Positions 29,979-39,537 of a stretch of 64,000 nt of DNA are shown piece by piece; the stretch's first letter is position 1; every line of letters begins with the position of its first letter. The position numbers and the translations under genes were made by a program. The notes under the pieces were generated by a model that was given only the letters and a program-made list of their open reading frames with translations, was not told where the DNA came from and did not search any database. The stretch comes from Gordonia hongkongensis (GTDB lineage: Bacteria > Actinomycetota > Actinomycetes > Mycobacteriales > Mycobacteriaceae): positions 2,976,001 through 3,040,000 of the forward strand of contig NZ_CP095552.1 in NCBI RefSeq assembly GCF_023078355.1, read 5' to 3'.

Positions 29979-30919
29979 CCACGATGACCGCGCAGCTGGA
30001 ACATCCGGATCACGGCCTGACGGCGCAGGTCCTGGACGCCGACGAGTGGCGGGCACGCCGCGACGCCCATCGGCAGGCGGTGGACGAGCTGATCGGCCCC
30101 TACCTCGACGCCCGGCGTCGCGGCGCCCGTCACCCGGTGATCGACTTCTTGTTCACCTACTACTCGTCACGTCCGGCGCACGTGCTGCGCTGGCATCCCG
30201 GGTTCGGTGTGACGATCGAGGACGGCGACGAGTTCCTCGGCCTGCGTGGCTACGAGCGGACCGCCGCCGGTGTGAGCGTCGGCGACCCCTATCTCCGGCA
30301 CCGTGGCGAAGCGCTCGCCGCCGCCGTGGACATGCTCGGCGCCACCGCCCGACGACCCGCTCGGCTCGGTTGTTTCGGCCTGCACGAGTGGGCGATGGTC
30401 TACCGCACCCACGACACCCGGCACGACCTGCCGCTGCGATTGGGGTCCGCGGGCACCGACGCGGTCGTCGAGTCCATGCCGCTGCGGTGCACCCACTTCG
30501 ACGCCTTCCGGTTCTTCACCGACCCGGCGCGTCCGCGCAACGACACCACGCTGAGCCGTGTGTCGCAGATCGCGCACGAACAGCCGGGTTGCCTGCACGC
30601 GACGATGGACCTCTACCGGTACTGCTTCACCCTCGCGCCGCTCGTGCCGTCGAACCTGACGCTCGACTGCTTCGCGCTGGCACTCCGAGCCCGCGACCTC
30701 GACATGCGCGCCAGTCCCTACGATCTCAGCGACCTCGGTTACGAGCCGGTCCGCATCGAGACAGCCGCCGGCAGGGCCGACTACGTGCGCGAGCAGTCGG
30801 CGATCGCCGAACGGGGAATGACCCTGCGGGCGCGGTTGCTCACCATCTGTACGGAACTCGCGGACCTCGCGACCGTACCCGGCGGGAGGCGCCTGCCGTC
30901 CGCCTTTACCGACGAGTAG
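29975..30919 (+). CDS. Conserved actinobacterial protein of unknown function
   Basis: 314 residues from GTG 29975, which overlaps the previous stop; a second start is ATG 29984. Recognisable stretches are HPVIDFLFTYYSSRPAHVLRWHPG near residue 55, LGCFGLHEWAMVYRT, RCTHFDAFRFFTDPARPRN, and MDLYRYCFTLAPLVPSNLTLDCF. No transmembrane segment or signal peptide is seen. I recall homologues labelled '3-methyladenine DNA glycosylase' in databases, but I see no glycosylase motif (no helix-hairpin-helix with catalytic Asp) to justify this. It is coupled to the CNNM gene and precedes glcB. Confidence 0.7.
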   Translation: MTTMTAQLEHPDHGLTAQVLDADEWRARRDAHRQAVDELIGPYLDARRRGARHPVIDFLFTYYSSRPAHVLRWHPGFGVTIEDGDEFLGLRGYERTAAGVSVGDPYLRHRGEALAAAVDMLGATARRPARLGCFGLHEWAMVYRTHDTRHDLPLRLGSAGTDAVVESMPLRCTHFDAFRFFTDPARPRNDTTLSRVSQIAHEQPGCLHATMDLYRYCFTLAPLVPSNLTLDCFALALRARDLDMRASPYDLSDLGYEPVRIETAAGRADYVREQSAIAERGMTLRARLLTICTELADLATVPGGRRLPSAFTDE

Positions 30920-30955
30920 CATGTATGCGTCGTCATTCGCTCGAGAAAGGCTGCC

Positions 30956-33187
30956 ATGTCTGACCGGATCACCGTCAACGGGTTGCAGGTCGCTACCGTC
31001 CTGCACGACTTCATCAACAACGAGGCGTTGCCCGGTACCGGTGTAGATGCGGACGCCTTCTGGGCCGGTGCGGCCTCGGTCATCGCCGATCTCGTCCCGC
31101 GCAACCGCGAACTGCTCGCCGTCCGCGACGACCTGCAGACCAAGCTCGACGCCTGGCACCGAGATCACAAGGGTGCCGATCTCACCCCCGGCACCGCCGA
31201 TTTCGACTCCTACAAGTCGTTCCTGACCGAGATCGGCTACCTCGCGGAGGTCCCCGCCGACTTCCAGGTCAGCACGTCGAACGTCGACCGCGAGATCGCC
31301 GACACCGCGGGTCCGCAGCTCGTGGTCCCGATCCTGAACGCGCGCTTCGCGCTGAACGCCTCGAACGCCCGATGGGGTTCGCTGTACGACGCGCTCTACG
31401 GCACCGACGCGATCTCCGAGGCCGACGGCGCGGAGAAGGGTTCGTCGTACAACAAGGTGCGCGGTGACAAGGTCATCGCCTACGCCAAGGACTTCCTCGA
31501 CCAGGCGGTGCCGCTCGAACAGTGCAGCTACACCGATGTGCGGGCGTTCGCCGTCACCGACGGCGCGCTGCAGGTGAGGCTCGACGGCGACAAGACCTCC
31601 ACCCTGGCTGACCCGACCGCGTTCGTCGGCTACCGCGGCGACGCGGCTTCGCCGACCTCGATCCTGCTGCGCAACAACGGTCTTCACCTCGACATCGAGA
31701 TCGATCCGTCCTCGCCCATCGGTTCCACCGACCCGGCCGGCATCAAGGACGTCGTCGTCGAATCCGCGATCACCACGATCATGGACTTCGAGGACTCGGT
31801 CGCTGCGGTCGACGCCGAGGACAAGGTCGTCGGGTACCGGAACTGGCTGGGCCTCAACAAGGGCGACCTGTCCGAAGATGTCACCAAGGGCGGCAAGACC
31901 TTCACGCGCGTGCTCAACGGCAACCGCGAGTACACCGCGCCGGACGGAACCACCTTCGACCTGCACGGGCGTTCGCTGCTGTTCGTCCGCAACGTGGGCC
32001 ACCTGATGACCAACGACGCGATTCTCGACGCCGACGGCAACGAGGTCCCCGAGGGCATCCTCGACGGTCTGATCACCTCGCTGATCGGCATTCACGGTTT
32101 GAGCGGCGCCGGGAGCGAAGCGAGCGGGCCGAATGGATCGCAAGCAGAGGGTCTACAGAACTCGCGGACCGGATCGGTCTACATCGTGAAGCCGAAGATG
32201 CACGGCCCCGACGAGGTCGCCTTCACTGTCGAACTGTTCGGCCGTGTGGAGAAGGTCCTCGGCCTGCCCGAGAACACGCTCAAGGTCGGGATCATGGACG
32301 AGGAGCGCCGCACGACGGTGAACCTGAAGGCCTGCATCAAGGCAGCCGAGCAGCGCGTGGTGTTCATCAACACCGGCTTCCTCGACCGCACCGGCGACGA
32401 GATCCACACGTCCATGGAGGCCGGGCCGATGGTCCGCAAGGCCGAGATGAAGCAGCAGACCTGGATCGGCGCGTACGAGAACTTCAATGTCGACACCGGC
32501 CTGCACGCGGGCCTGCAGCACAAGGCGCAGATCGGCAAGGGCATGTGGGCCATGCCCGACCTGATGGCCGACATGCTCGAGCAGAAGATCGGGCACCCGA
32601 AGGCCGGCGCCACGACCGCGTGGGTCCCCTCGCCGACGGCTGCGACACTGCACGCGCTGCACTACCACCTCGTCGACGTCTTCGAGCGCCAGGACGAGAT
32701 CGCCAAGCGCGATCCCGCCCAGGTCGAGGACGTCCTCACCATCCCGCTCGCGCCGAAGACGGACTGGTCCGACGAGGAGAAGCAGCAGGAACTCGACAAC
32801 AACTGCCAGTCCATCCTGGGTTACGTGGTGCGATGGATCGACCAGGGTGTCGGCTGCTCCAAGGTCCCCGACATCCACGACGTCGCTCTCATGGAAGACC
32901 GTGCGACGCTTCGGATCTCGAGCCAGCTGCTGGCGAACTGGCTGCGCCACGGCATCGTGGCGGAGTCCGATGTCGTCGCATCCCTTGAGCGGATGGCCCC
33001 GGTCGTCGACCGGCAGAACGCCGGTGACCCGACCTACCGTCCGCTGGCGCCGGACTTCGACTCCAACATCGCCTTCCAGGCGGCCAAGGAGCTGATCCTC
33101 GAGGGCACGACGCAGCCGAGCGGCTACACCGAGCCGATCCTGCATCGCCGCCGCCGAGAGTACAAGGCGGCCAACCCGGCCGGCTGA
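30956..33187 (+). CDS. glcB: Malate synthase G
   Basis: 743 residues, the length of the G isoform. Active-site segments include [53 protein letters not shown], and [36 protein letters not shown] (read here as several motifs). It condenses glyoxylate with acetyl-CoA to malate. Compared with M. tuberculosis GlcB the loop before [15 protein letters not shown] (about residues 382-404) is some nine residues longer and Gly/Ser/Glu-rich, and its DNA (32105-32150) looks like a dispersed GC-rich repeat. A terminator-like hairpin follows. Confidence 0.95.
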   Translation: MSDRITVNGLQVATVLHDFINNEALPGTGVDADAFWAGAASVIADLVPRNRELLAVRDDLQTKLDAWHRDHKGADLTPGTADFDSYKSFLTEIGYLAEVPADFQVSTSNVDREIADTAGPQLVVPILNARFALNASNARWGSLYDALYGTDAISEADGAEKGSSYNKVRGDKVIAYAKDFLDQAVPLEQCSYTDVRAFAVTDGALQVRLDGDKTSTLADPTAFVGYRGDAASPTSILLRNNGLHLDIEIDPSSPIGSTDPAGIKDVVVESAITTIMDFEDSVAAVDAEDKVVGYRNWLGLNKGDLSEDVTKGGKTFTRVLNGNREYTAPDGTTFDLHGRSLLFVRNVGHLMTNDAILDADGNEVPEGILDGLITSLIGIHGLSGAGSEASGPNGSQAEGLQNSRTGSVYIVKPKMHGPDEVAFTVELFGRVEKVLGLPENTLKVGIMDEERRTTVNLKACIKAAEQRVVFINTGFLDRTGDEIHTSMEAGPMVRKAEMKQQTWIGAYENFNVDTGLHAGLQHKAQIGKGMWAMPDLMADMLEQKIGHPKAGATTAWVPSPTAATLHALHYHLVDVFERQDEIAKRDPAQVEDVLTIPLAPKTDWSDEEKQQELDNNCQSILGYVVRWIDQGVGCSKVPDIHDVALMEDRATLRISSQLLANWLRHGIVAESDVVASLERMAPVVDRQNAGDPTYRPLAPDFDSNIAFQAAKELILEGTTQPSGYTEPILHRRRREYKAANPAG

Positions 33188-33206
33188 GCACCGGGTTCCA
33201 CGTAGG

Positions 33207-33250
33207 CGATACGACCGTGCCGAACCGCCGAGGATCGGCACGGCGTATCG
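33207..33250 (+). terminator. Long hairpin terminator after glcB
   Basis: The arm cgatacgaccgtgccga pairs with tcggcacggcgtatcg over 16 bp with one bulged A, around an 11-base loop. It begins 20 bases after the glcB stop, is followed by tcgtaccctg rather than a T tract, and probably ends the glcB transcript. The rest of the 138-bp gap shows nothing more than a purine-rich site before the next gene. Confidence 0.7.
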
Positions 33251-33325
33251 TCGTACCCTGCACTGCGCACCGGCTCGCCACGGCCGACCGGGCGAGGGAC
33301 GCACCGAGCAGGGAGGGCATCGGCG

Positions 33326-34561
33326 TTGGCACATCACCGGAGTAGCGGCGGGGAGAGCATCCGAAGCCGCGGCGTGAGCCGAGGTGTCGTCGCCACACTC
33401 TTGTCGATCCTGCTCGTCGCGGCCGTGGTCGTCACCTGGCAGGACCTCGGCGATCAGATCGATCGCCAGGCCGAGGAGGCCGCCGCGCAGTGCGTCGAGG
33501 GTCGTGAGTCGGTACCGATCGTCGCCGATCCCGACATCGCGCCGGGACTGGCGGCCGTCGCCCGCAACTTCGGCGAGACGAGCCCCGTCGTGCGCGACAA
33601 ATGCGTCAGCGTCGACGTCCGGCCGGGCGACGCGAAGATCACCCTCGACGGTCTGTCGGGGTCGTGGGACACCGAGTCGATGGGCGCGTACCCGGCCGCC
33701 TGGGTGCCGCAGTCGTCGGTGTGGTCGGCAGATCTGGCGGCGGCGAAACCCGATGCGATCGAGGGCAACACCCGATCACTGGTCTCGACGCCGGTCGTGC
33801 TGGCGGTGTCCCCTGAGCTCAACAGCTCCCTGGCCGGCCGCCTCGACTGGTCACAGATCCCCACCCTGCAGCGCCGCGACAACTCACTCGCCGACTTCGG
33901 ACTCCAGGGTTGGGGATCGTTGCGCATGGCGATGCCGATCGGCGCACAATCCGACGCCAGCGCGCTGGCCGCCCAGGCGGTCGCGACACGCGTCACCCGG
34001 ACCACCGGACCGCTGACCACCGCCGACGCCGAGTCGCCGCGGGTCAGTTCCAGTGTCCGCGCCATGCTGGAGGGCGCGCCGCTCTCCCCGGACGGGACAC
34101 CCCAGGGCGCGGCAACGGCCATCGCCGACGCACCGGACGCGGCCCGAGCGGAGATCCACGTCGTGCCCATCACCGAACAACGCCTGTTCCAGATGACCCG
34201 CGAGGACGACCGCGCACGCCTGGCCGAACTCATCCCGTCGGGTCCGACGCCGATCGCCGACTACCCCGTCATCCGGATGTCGGGTCCCGAGGTCTCCGAG
34301 TCGGCAGCCGATGCCGTCGCCGAGTTCATCCAGTTCGCCTCGGAGCCCGAGCAGTTGCAGTTGCTGACCGAGCTCGGTTTCCGCGGCGACGCCCCGATGC
34401 CCTCCCCGACCCCGACCGTGACGTTCCCGCGCACGCCCGATCCGATGGCGACACCCGAGAACGGCGCGATCGTCGCCATCAACCGGCTCGTCTACGGGCC
34501 GGCCAGCGTTCCGGCGAGCTCCACGCCGCCCTCGGTGCCGTCGGGAAGCGCGGGGGGTTAG
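33326..34561 (+). CDS. Membrane-anchored substrate-binding-domain protein (related to the N-terminal part of Rv1836c)
   Basis: 411 residues from a TTG start with GGGAGGG upstream. One N-terminal transmembrane or signal segment (about residues 20-38: VVATLLSILLVAAVVVTW) is followed by an extracytoplasmic domain resembling periplasmic binding proteins (VPIVADPDIAPGLAAVARNF.., AWVPQSSVWSADLA.., VSTPVVLAVSPEL). The C-terminus is Pro/Thr/Ser-rich. The mycobacterial protein at this place, as I recall, is longer and carries a von Willebrand A domain, which is absent here. Ligand unknown. A dispersed repeat follows directly. Confidence 0.7.
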   Translation: MAHHRSSGGESIRSRGVSRGVVATLLSILLVAAVVVTWQDLGDQIDRQAEEAAAQCVEGRESVPIVADPDIAPGLAAVARNFGETSPVVRDKCVSVDVRPGDAKITLDGLSGSWDTESMGAYPAAWVPQSSVWSADLAAAKPDAIEGNTRSLVSTPVVLAVSPELNSSLAGRLDWSQIPTLQRRDNSLADFGLQGWGSLRMAMPIGAQSDASALAAQAVATRVTRTTGPLTTADAESPRVSSSVRAMLEGAPLSPDGTPQGAATAIADAPDAARAEIHVVPITEQRLFQMTREDDRARLAELIPSGPTPIADYPVIRMSGPEVSESAADAVAEFIQFASEPEQLQLLTELGFRGDAPMPSPTPTVTFPRTPDPMATPENGAIVAINRLVYGPASVPASSTPPSVPSGSAGG

Positions 34562-34602
34562 AGCTCGCGAGGACGGGTCGTTTCGACACGGTTCGTCGCT
34601 GC

Positions 34603-34635
34603 GCTCCTCACCTGCTCAACGAACAGGTGAGGAGC
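34603..34635. repeat. Perfect 12-bp hairpin within a dispersed repeat-like element; probable terminator between convergent genes
   Basis: gctcctcacctg (34603-34614) and caggtgaggagc (34624-34635) pair perfectly around a 9-base loop. The preceding bases (gtttcgacacggttcgtcgctgc) belong to a sequence type I associate with Gordonia dispersed repeats. It lies between the ends of the convergent substrate-binding protein and gcvP genes, so it can stop transcription from both sides. Confidence 0.6.
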
Positions 34636-34652
34636 TTAAGACGATGAAGAAG

Positions 34653-37604
34653 TCAGCTGCTGTAGGCCTCGATCGGCGGGCAGCTGCACACCAGGTTGCG
34701 GTCGCCGTACACCCCGTCGATCCGCCGGACGGCCGGCCACACCTTCGCCCGGCCACCTGCGGACGGCAGTCCCTGCGGGTAGACGGCGACTTCCCGCGAG
34801 TACGGGTGGTCCCACTCGCCGACGAGCGACTCGGCCGTGTGCGGGGCGCCGCGGAGCGGATTGTCCTCGGCGGGCCACTCCCCTCGTCCGACGAGTTCGA
34901 TCTCGCCGCGGATGGCGATCATCGCATCGCAGAACGCGTCGATCTCGTCGAGGTTCTCGCTCTCGGTGGGCTCGACCATCAGCGTGCCGGCCACCGGGAA
35001 ACTCATGGTCGGTGCGTGAAAACCGTAGTCGGCGAGTCGTTTTGCCACGTCGTCGACGGTGACGCCGGTGGCCTTGGTGATGGCCCGGAGGTCGAGGATG
35101 CACTCGTGGGCGACGAAGCCGTCCTCGCCGGTGTAGAGCACCGGATAGTGCTCACCGAGCCGCTTGGCGACATAGTTGGCGGCGGTGATCGCCGTGAGCG
35201 TCGCCCGCCGGAGACCGTCCGCGCCCATCATCGCGATGTAGGCATAGGTGATCGGCAGGATCGCCGCCGAGCCATACGGGGCCGCGGCGATCGTGGCCGA
35301 CCCGGGCAGCTCGTCGGCGAGCGGGTGTCCGGGGAGGAACGGGGCCAGATGCTCCCGGACCGCGACGGGTCCGACGCCGGGCCCGCCGCCGCCGTGCGGG
35401 ATGCAGAACGTCTTGTGCAGGTTGAGATGGCTGACGTCACCGCCGAAATGACCCGGCCGTGCGACACCGACGAGCGCGTTGAGGTTGGCGCCGTCCACGT
35501 AGACCTGGCCGCCGGCGTCGTGCACGGCGCCGCAGACGTCGCGGACGTCGTGCTCGAAGACGCCGTGCGTCGACGGGTACGTGATCATGATCGCCGCGAC
35601 CCGGCCTTCGTTCGCCGCGATCTTGGCGCGCAGATCGTCGAGGTCGACGTCGCCGTTCTCGCGGCACCCGACCACCACGACGCGCATCCCGGCCATCACC
35701 GCCGACGCGGCATTCGTGCCGTGGGCGCTCGACGGGATGAGGCAGACATCCCGGTCGACGTCACCGCGGCTGAGGTGGTATCCGCGGATCGCGAGCAGTC
35801 CCGCGAACTCCCCCTGTGAACCCGCGTTGGGCTGGAGGCTGACGCGGTCGTAACCGGTGACCGCCACGAGCCAGCCCTCGAGCGTGGTGATCAGCTCGCG
35901 GATGCCCGCGGTGTCGTCGACCGGGGCGAAGGGGTGCAGCTGGGCGAAGCCGGGCCACGTGATGGGTTCCATCTCGGTGGTGGCGTTGAGTTTCATCGTG
36001 CACGACCCGAGCGGGATCATGCTGCGGTCGAGCGCGATGTCCTTGTCCGACAGGGCCCGCAGGTAGCGCAGCATCGCGGTCTCGGTGCGGTACCGGTTGA
36101 ACGCCGGATGGGTCAGGTACTCGCTGGTGCGATTCTCGATCGGCTGCGCGAGTGCCCGCGGGGTGACGCCGGCGACGTCGAAGGCCCGCAGGACGGCATC
36201 GATGTCGGCGTCGGTCGTCGTCTCGTCACAGGCGATGCCGATGGTGTCGGCGTCGACGCGTCGCAGGTTGATCCCGTCGTGGCGGGCGCGGGCGAGGATC
36301 GTGTCGGCCTGACCGGGTGCGTGCACCTCGACGGTGTCGAAGAAGTTCGCGTGCGCCACCGAGAACCCGCCCGCGGCGATCGAGTCGGCGATCCGGGCCG
36401 CTGCGTCGTGGGTGCGTCGTGCGATGGCTCGCAGGCCGTCCGCCCCGTGGTACGAGGCGTACATGGCGGCCATCACCGCCAGCAGCACTTGCGCGGTGCA
36501 GATGTTGCTCGTGGCCTTCTCCCGGCGGATGTGCTGTTCGCGGGTCTGCAGCGCGAGCCGGTAGGCCAGGTTGCCGTCGGCATCCTTGGAGATACCGACG
36601 AGCCGCCCGGGAAGCTGTCGGGCGTGCATCGACCCGACGGCGAGGTAACCCGCGTGCGGTCCGCCGAAGCCCATCGGCACACCGAAGCGTTGCGTCGTGC
36701 CGAAGCAGACGTCGGCTCCCTGCTCGCCGGGCGGCGTGACCAGTGTCATCGCCAGGAGATCGGCACCGGCCGCGACGAGAGCGCCGCGCTCGTGCGCGGC
36801 GTCGACGATCGCGGTGGCGTCGACGATGCGACCCGATGCGCCGGGCACCTGAAGGATCACGCCGAAGAAGTCGCCGTCCGGCAGTCCGCATCCGGGCAGA
36901 TCGGGGTGCAACGAGGCCTCGACGACCTCGATGCCCAGGGGCTCGGCGCGCGTGTCGAGGACGGCACGCGTCTGCGGGAACAGGTCCGCGTCGACGATCA
37001 CGCGGTTCGACTTCGACTTGCCCGCGCGACGCATCAGCGTCATCGCCTCGGCGGCCGCGGTGGCCTCGTCGAGCATGGAGGCATTGGCCACCTCCATGCC
37101 GGTGAGGTCGGCGACCATGGTCTGGAAGTTCAGCAGCGCCTCGAGACGTCCCTGGCTGATCTCGGGCTGATATGGCGTGTACGCGGTGTACCAGGCGGGG
37201 TTCTCCAGCACGTTGCGCAGGATGACGCCGGGCGTGTGGGTTCCGTAGTAGCCGAGCCCGATCATCGACCGGGCCACGGTGTTACGGGCTGCGAGGTCAC
37301 CGAGTTGTGCGAGGACCGCACTCTCGCTCAGCGGTGCGGGCAGCGCCCCCAGGACGTCGGAATCGAGTTCGTCGGCGATGACTGCGGGTATGACACGGTG
37401 CGCCAGATCATCGAGGGAAGCCGCGCCGATCGCCTCGAGCATCCGGCGGGTCTCGTCGGCGTCCGGACCGACATGACGGTCGACGAAGGCGGCCGACAGA
37501 TGGGGAGCGGCCGGAGTGGGATCCGGGCCGGAACCTTCTGGGCCGGATCCTTCTGGGCTGGATCCTTCTGGGGCGTCGGACGGGGTCGCTTCAGTGGTGG
37601 ACAC
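34653..37604 (-). CDS. gcvP: Glycine dehydrogenase (decarboxylating), P-protein of the glycine cleavage system
   Basis: About 983 residues in one polypeptide: N-terminal half from [17 protein letters not shown] through [19 protein letters not shown], and C-terminal half with the PLP-lysine motif [19 protein letters not shown]. It decarboxylates glycine and passes the aminomethyl group to the lipoyl arm of GcvH. GTG 37604 is preferred because the upstream part of the open frame is the riboswitch. The first 30 residues are a disordered Ser/Glu/Gly/Pro tail with a 15-base repeat in the DNA. gcvH is 3.4 kb away, and gcvT is not in the window. Confidence 0.96.
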   Translation of the reverse strand: MSTTEATPSDAPEGSSPEGSGPEGSGPDPTPAAPHLSAAFVDRHVGPDADETRRMLEAIGAASLDDLAHRVIPAVIADELDSDVLGALPAPLSESAVLAQLGDLAARNTVARSMIGLGYYGTHTPGVILRNVLENPAWYTAYTPYQPEISQGRLEALLNFQTMVADLTGMEVANASMLDEATAAAEAMTLMRRAGKSKSNRVIVDADLFPQTRAVLDTRAEPLGIEVVEASLHPDLPGCGLPDGDFFGVILQVPGASGRIVDATAIVDAAHERGALVAAGADLLAMTLVTPPGEQGADVCFGTTQRFGVPMGFGGPHAGYLAVGSMHARQLPGRLVGISKDADGNLAYRLALQTREQHIRREKATSNICTAQVLLAVMAAMYASYHGADGLRAIARRTHDAAARIADSIAAGGFSVAHANFFDTVEVHAPGQADTILARARHDGINLRRVDADTIGIACDETTTDADIDAVLRAFDVAGVTPRALAQPIENRTSEYLTHPAFNRYRTETAMLRYLRALSDKDIALDRSMIPLGSCTMKLNATTEMEPITWPGFAQLHPFAPVDDTAGIRELITTLEGWLVAVTGYDRVSLQPNAGSQGEFAGLLAIRGYHLSRGDVDRDVCLIPSSAHGTNAASAVMAGMRVVVVGCRENGDVDLDDLRAKIAANEGRVAAIMITYPSTHGVFEHDVRDVCGAVHDAGGQVYVDGANLNALVGVARPGHFGGDVSHLNLHKTFCIPHGGGGPGVGPVAVREHLAPFLPGHPLADELPGSATIAAAPYGSAAILPITYAYIAMMGADGLRRATLTAITAANYVAKRLGEHYPVLYTGEDGFVAHECILDLRAITKATGVTVDDVAKRLADYGFHAPTMSFPVAGTLMVEPTESENLDEIDAFCDAMIAIRGEIELVGRGEWPAEDNPLRGAPHTAESLVGEWDHPYSREVAVYPQGLPSAGGRAKVWPAVRRIDGVYGDRNLVCSCPPIEAYSS

Positions 37605-37684
37605 GGTGGCGGGCAACCTCTCGCAGGCGCCGGTACACGGACCGGCTGCTGACCCTCCCCCTCTGTCATGTCTTCGGCCACAGC

Positions 37685-37875
37685 CGATGTGACGCCTGAG
37701 AGATTCGGCGCCGCGCAACTCTGCGCGATCGCCTTTCACCGTGGGCGGACGACGGATCGTCACTTTCCAGAGACGTCGTCACCACCGCGGTCCTGGGTGC
37801 CTGAGAGTTTGACGGAGAGGTGTTGCTCCTTCGGCGGCCGCCGGCGATGAGTATCCGACGGCGCTCTCCCGCAGC
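37685..37875 (-). promoter_or_regulatory. Tandem glycine riboswitch controlling gcvP
   Basis: On the minus strand two aptamer-like units lie head to tail before gcvP. The first runs from gcgggagag through gccgaaggagcaa to ctctcaggca (about 37875-37795). The second contains ctctggaaag, ggtgaaaggcga and ctctcaggcg (about 37765-37690). These are the conserved strands of the two glycine-binding domains, joined by a short linker. Cooperative glycine binding normally turns the glycine cleavage genes on. The expression platform should lie in 37605-37685, where a run of cccctc/gaggggga and a possible hairpin are seen. Confidence 0.92.
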
Positions 37876-37910
37876 GTAGCGACGCGGGGCCAGTCTACGC
37901 GGAGTCTCGA

Positions 37911-38555
37911 CTACCCGGTGCGACGGGCGCGGTTCTTGCGCCGCGCGGCCAGTTCGTCCTCGGGTGCGGTCTCACTGACACCGCCGTCGGCCCGCTCGCC
38001 GGGGAAGTCGGCGATGGTGCCGGTGAGTTCGCGCATCGCGCCGCTGACGGCGATGCCGAACACGCCCTGCCCGCCTTGCAGGAGGTCGACGACCTCCTCG
38101 GCCGAGGTGCACTCGTACACGGTCGTACCGTCCGAGAACAGGGTGATCTTCGCGAGGTCCTCGACACCGCGCTGACGGAGGTGGTCGACGGCGACGCGGA
38201 TGTTCTGCAGGGAGATCCCGGTGTCGAGCAGACGCTTGACGATCTTGAGGACGAGGATGTCCTTGAACGAGTACAGGCGCTGGCTTCCGGAACCCGCCGC
38301 TCCGCGGATCGACGGGACGACCAGCGATGTGCGGGCCCAGTAGTCGAGCTGGCGGTAGGTGATCCCGGCGATCTGGCACGCACTCGGCACGCGGTAACCG
38401 ACGAGTTCGTCGGGCACGGTGTCGTCCGGGAACAGACCTGGGGCGATCTCGCCGAGGCTGCCCTGGGTCGGGACGGCGTCTGGACGCTCGCCCACCGGAC
38501 GATCGGGTGACTGGTCGCTCGACGTCGTTTCGCTGTCGACCGGACGATCGCCCAC
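37911..38555 (-). CDS. MerR-family regulator of the Rv1830 (ResR/McdR) type
   Basis: 214 residues. The helix-turn-helix QIAGITYRQLDYWARTSLV (about residues 62-80) lacks the classical metal-MerR start and is followed by a wing (GSGSQRLYSFKDILVLKIVKRLLDTGISLQNIRVAV). The C-terminal half is a small sensor-like domain without metal Cys residues. GTG 38555 has GGGAG six bases upstream; GTG 38618 is an alternative. In mycobacteria Rv1830 homologues affect growth and division and tolerance. A dyad typical of MerR sites lies 190 bp upstream. Confidence 0.88.
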   Translation of the reverse strand: MGDRPVDSETTSSDQSPDRPVGERPDAVPTQGSLGEIAPGLFPDDTVPDELVGYRVPSACQIAGITYRQLDYWARTSLVVPSIRGAAGSGSQRLYSFKDILVLKIVKRLLDTGISLQNIRVAVDHLRQRGVEDLAKITLFSDGTTVYECTSAEEVVDLLQGGQGVFGIAVSGAMRELTGTIADFPGERADGGVSETAPEDELAARRKNRARRTG

Positions 38556-38745
38556 TTCTGACTCCCTCGCAAAGCTCGGATCGGACGCCGCACCACGGTG
38601 CCTGACGTCCACGTCCACAGTACGCGGTCCAGGCTGTTTCCGGTCGGCCGATCATCTTCATCGGCCCGTGTCCGGTGCTCGATGTCGCTGATGACGCTAT
38701 GCGGCGGAGGACGGTGGATCAACGCGACTCGCCACGACACTCAAC

Positions 38746-38756
38746 CTCAACTTGAG
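38746..38756. promoter_or_regulatory. Candidate MerR-type operator dyad (ctcaa-c-ttgag)
   Basis: A perfect odd palindrome ctcaacttgag sits in the 295-bp gap between the DUF151 gene and the Rv1830-type MerR gene, with an additional half-site just before it (actcaac) and another after it (atcaag). Operators of MerR-family proteins commonly have the form CCTCAA..TTGAGG. It may serve autoregulation by the gene at 37911-38555, or control by the second MerR protein encoded at 39538-40224. No good -10 is visible at the right spacing; nothing else is recognised in this gap. Confidence 0.45.
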
Positions 38757-38850
38757 ATCAAGACAAATGGTGATCGGGCGGTGTCGATTCCGTGATCTGA
38801 GTTTCGGTTCCGGTCGGCGAACACGTTCCTCGACGGATTCCACGAACCGG

Positions 38851-39363
38851 TCAGGCGCCGCTTGCCTTGAAGTCGTCCGGGGACACGTTGTCGAGGAACT
38901 CCTTGAACTTCTCGACCTCGTCCTCTTTGACCTCTTCGGGCTGCACCTCGGCGGACTCGTCGGAATCCTCGTCCGGGATCAGCAACCCCGCCTCGGCGAG
39001 AACCTCTTCGTCGGCGATGATCGGCACCTCGGCACGCATCGCGACCGCGATCGAATCCGACGGCCGCGCCGACACCCGCAGATCGCCGGTGAAGATCATC
39101 TCGGCGTAGAAGGTGCCCTCCTGCATGTCGACGATCCGGACCTCGACGAGGGTCTGCCCGAACTCCTTGATGAGGTTCACGATCAAATCGTGGGTCAGCG
39201 GACGAGGAGGCTCGATCCCCTTCTGCCGCAGCGCAATCGACGCAGCTTCACTCTGCCCGATCCAGATCGGCAGGTAGCGTTCGCCCTCGACCTCGCGCAG
39301 CAACAACACCGGCTGACTCTGCGGGGGTTCGACCCTGATGCCCACCACACGCATCTCGCTCAT
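38851..39363 (-). CDS. Bifunctional nuclease-family (DUF151) protein, Rv1829 type
   Basis: 170 residues: MRVVGIRVEPPQSQPVLLLRE, then YLPIWIGQSEAASIALRQKG, RPLTHDLIVNLIKEFG and ARPSDSIAVAMRAEVPI, the DUF151 core. The last 40 residues are strongly acidic. ATG 39363 is chosen because it has AGGTG upstream; the frame runs open to 39522 without similarity. Some DUF151 proteins of plants and Thermotoga have nuclease activity, but the role in Mycobacteriales is not established. It is conserved between the two MerR genes. Confidence 0.87.
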   Translation of the reverse strand: MSEMRVVGIRVEPPQSQPVLLLREVEGERYLPIWIGQSEAASIALRQKGIEPPRPLTHDLIVNLIKEFGQTLVEVRIVDMQEGTFYAEMIFTGDLRVSARPSDSIAVAMRAEVPIIADEEVLAEAGLLIPDEDSDESAEVQPEEVKEDEVEKFKEFLDNVSPDDFKASGA

Positions 39364-39537
39364 CTCGCACCTCCCAGACGCCTTGTACGGCGCTCGATTC
39401 AGTGACCTCGACGCTACACCGACCGAGCGGACAGCGGCGGCCGACTCGCGGCACCCCAGCGGATCCCCCCAGCGGGCGCCCTCGGCGGATCGTCGCTGTT
39501 CAGTCCGGTGCGGCGGCCGCACGCGCGCACCGCGATC

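Noticed and set aside
37605..37763. Open frame extending gcvP upstream to 37763
   Set aside because: It covers the glycine riboswitch and the residues have no similarity to GcvP; the GTG at 37604 begins the real protein.
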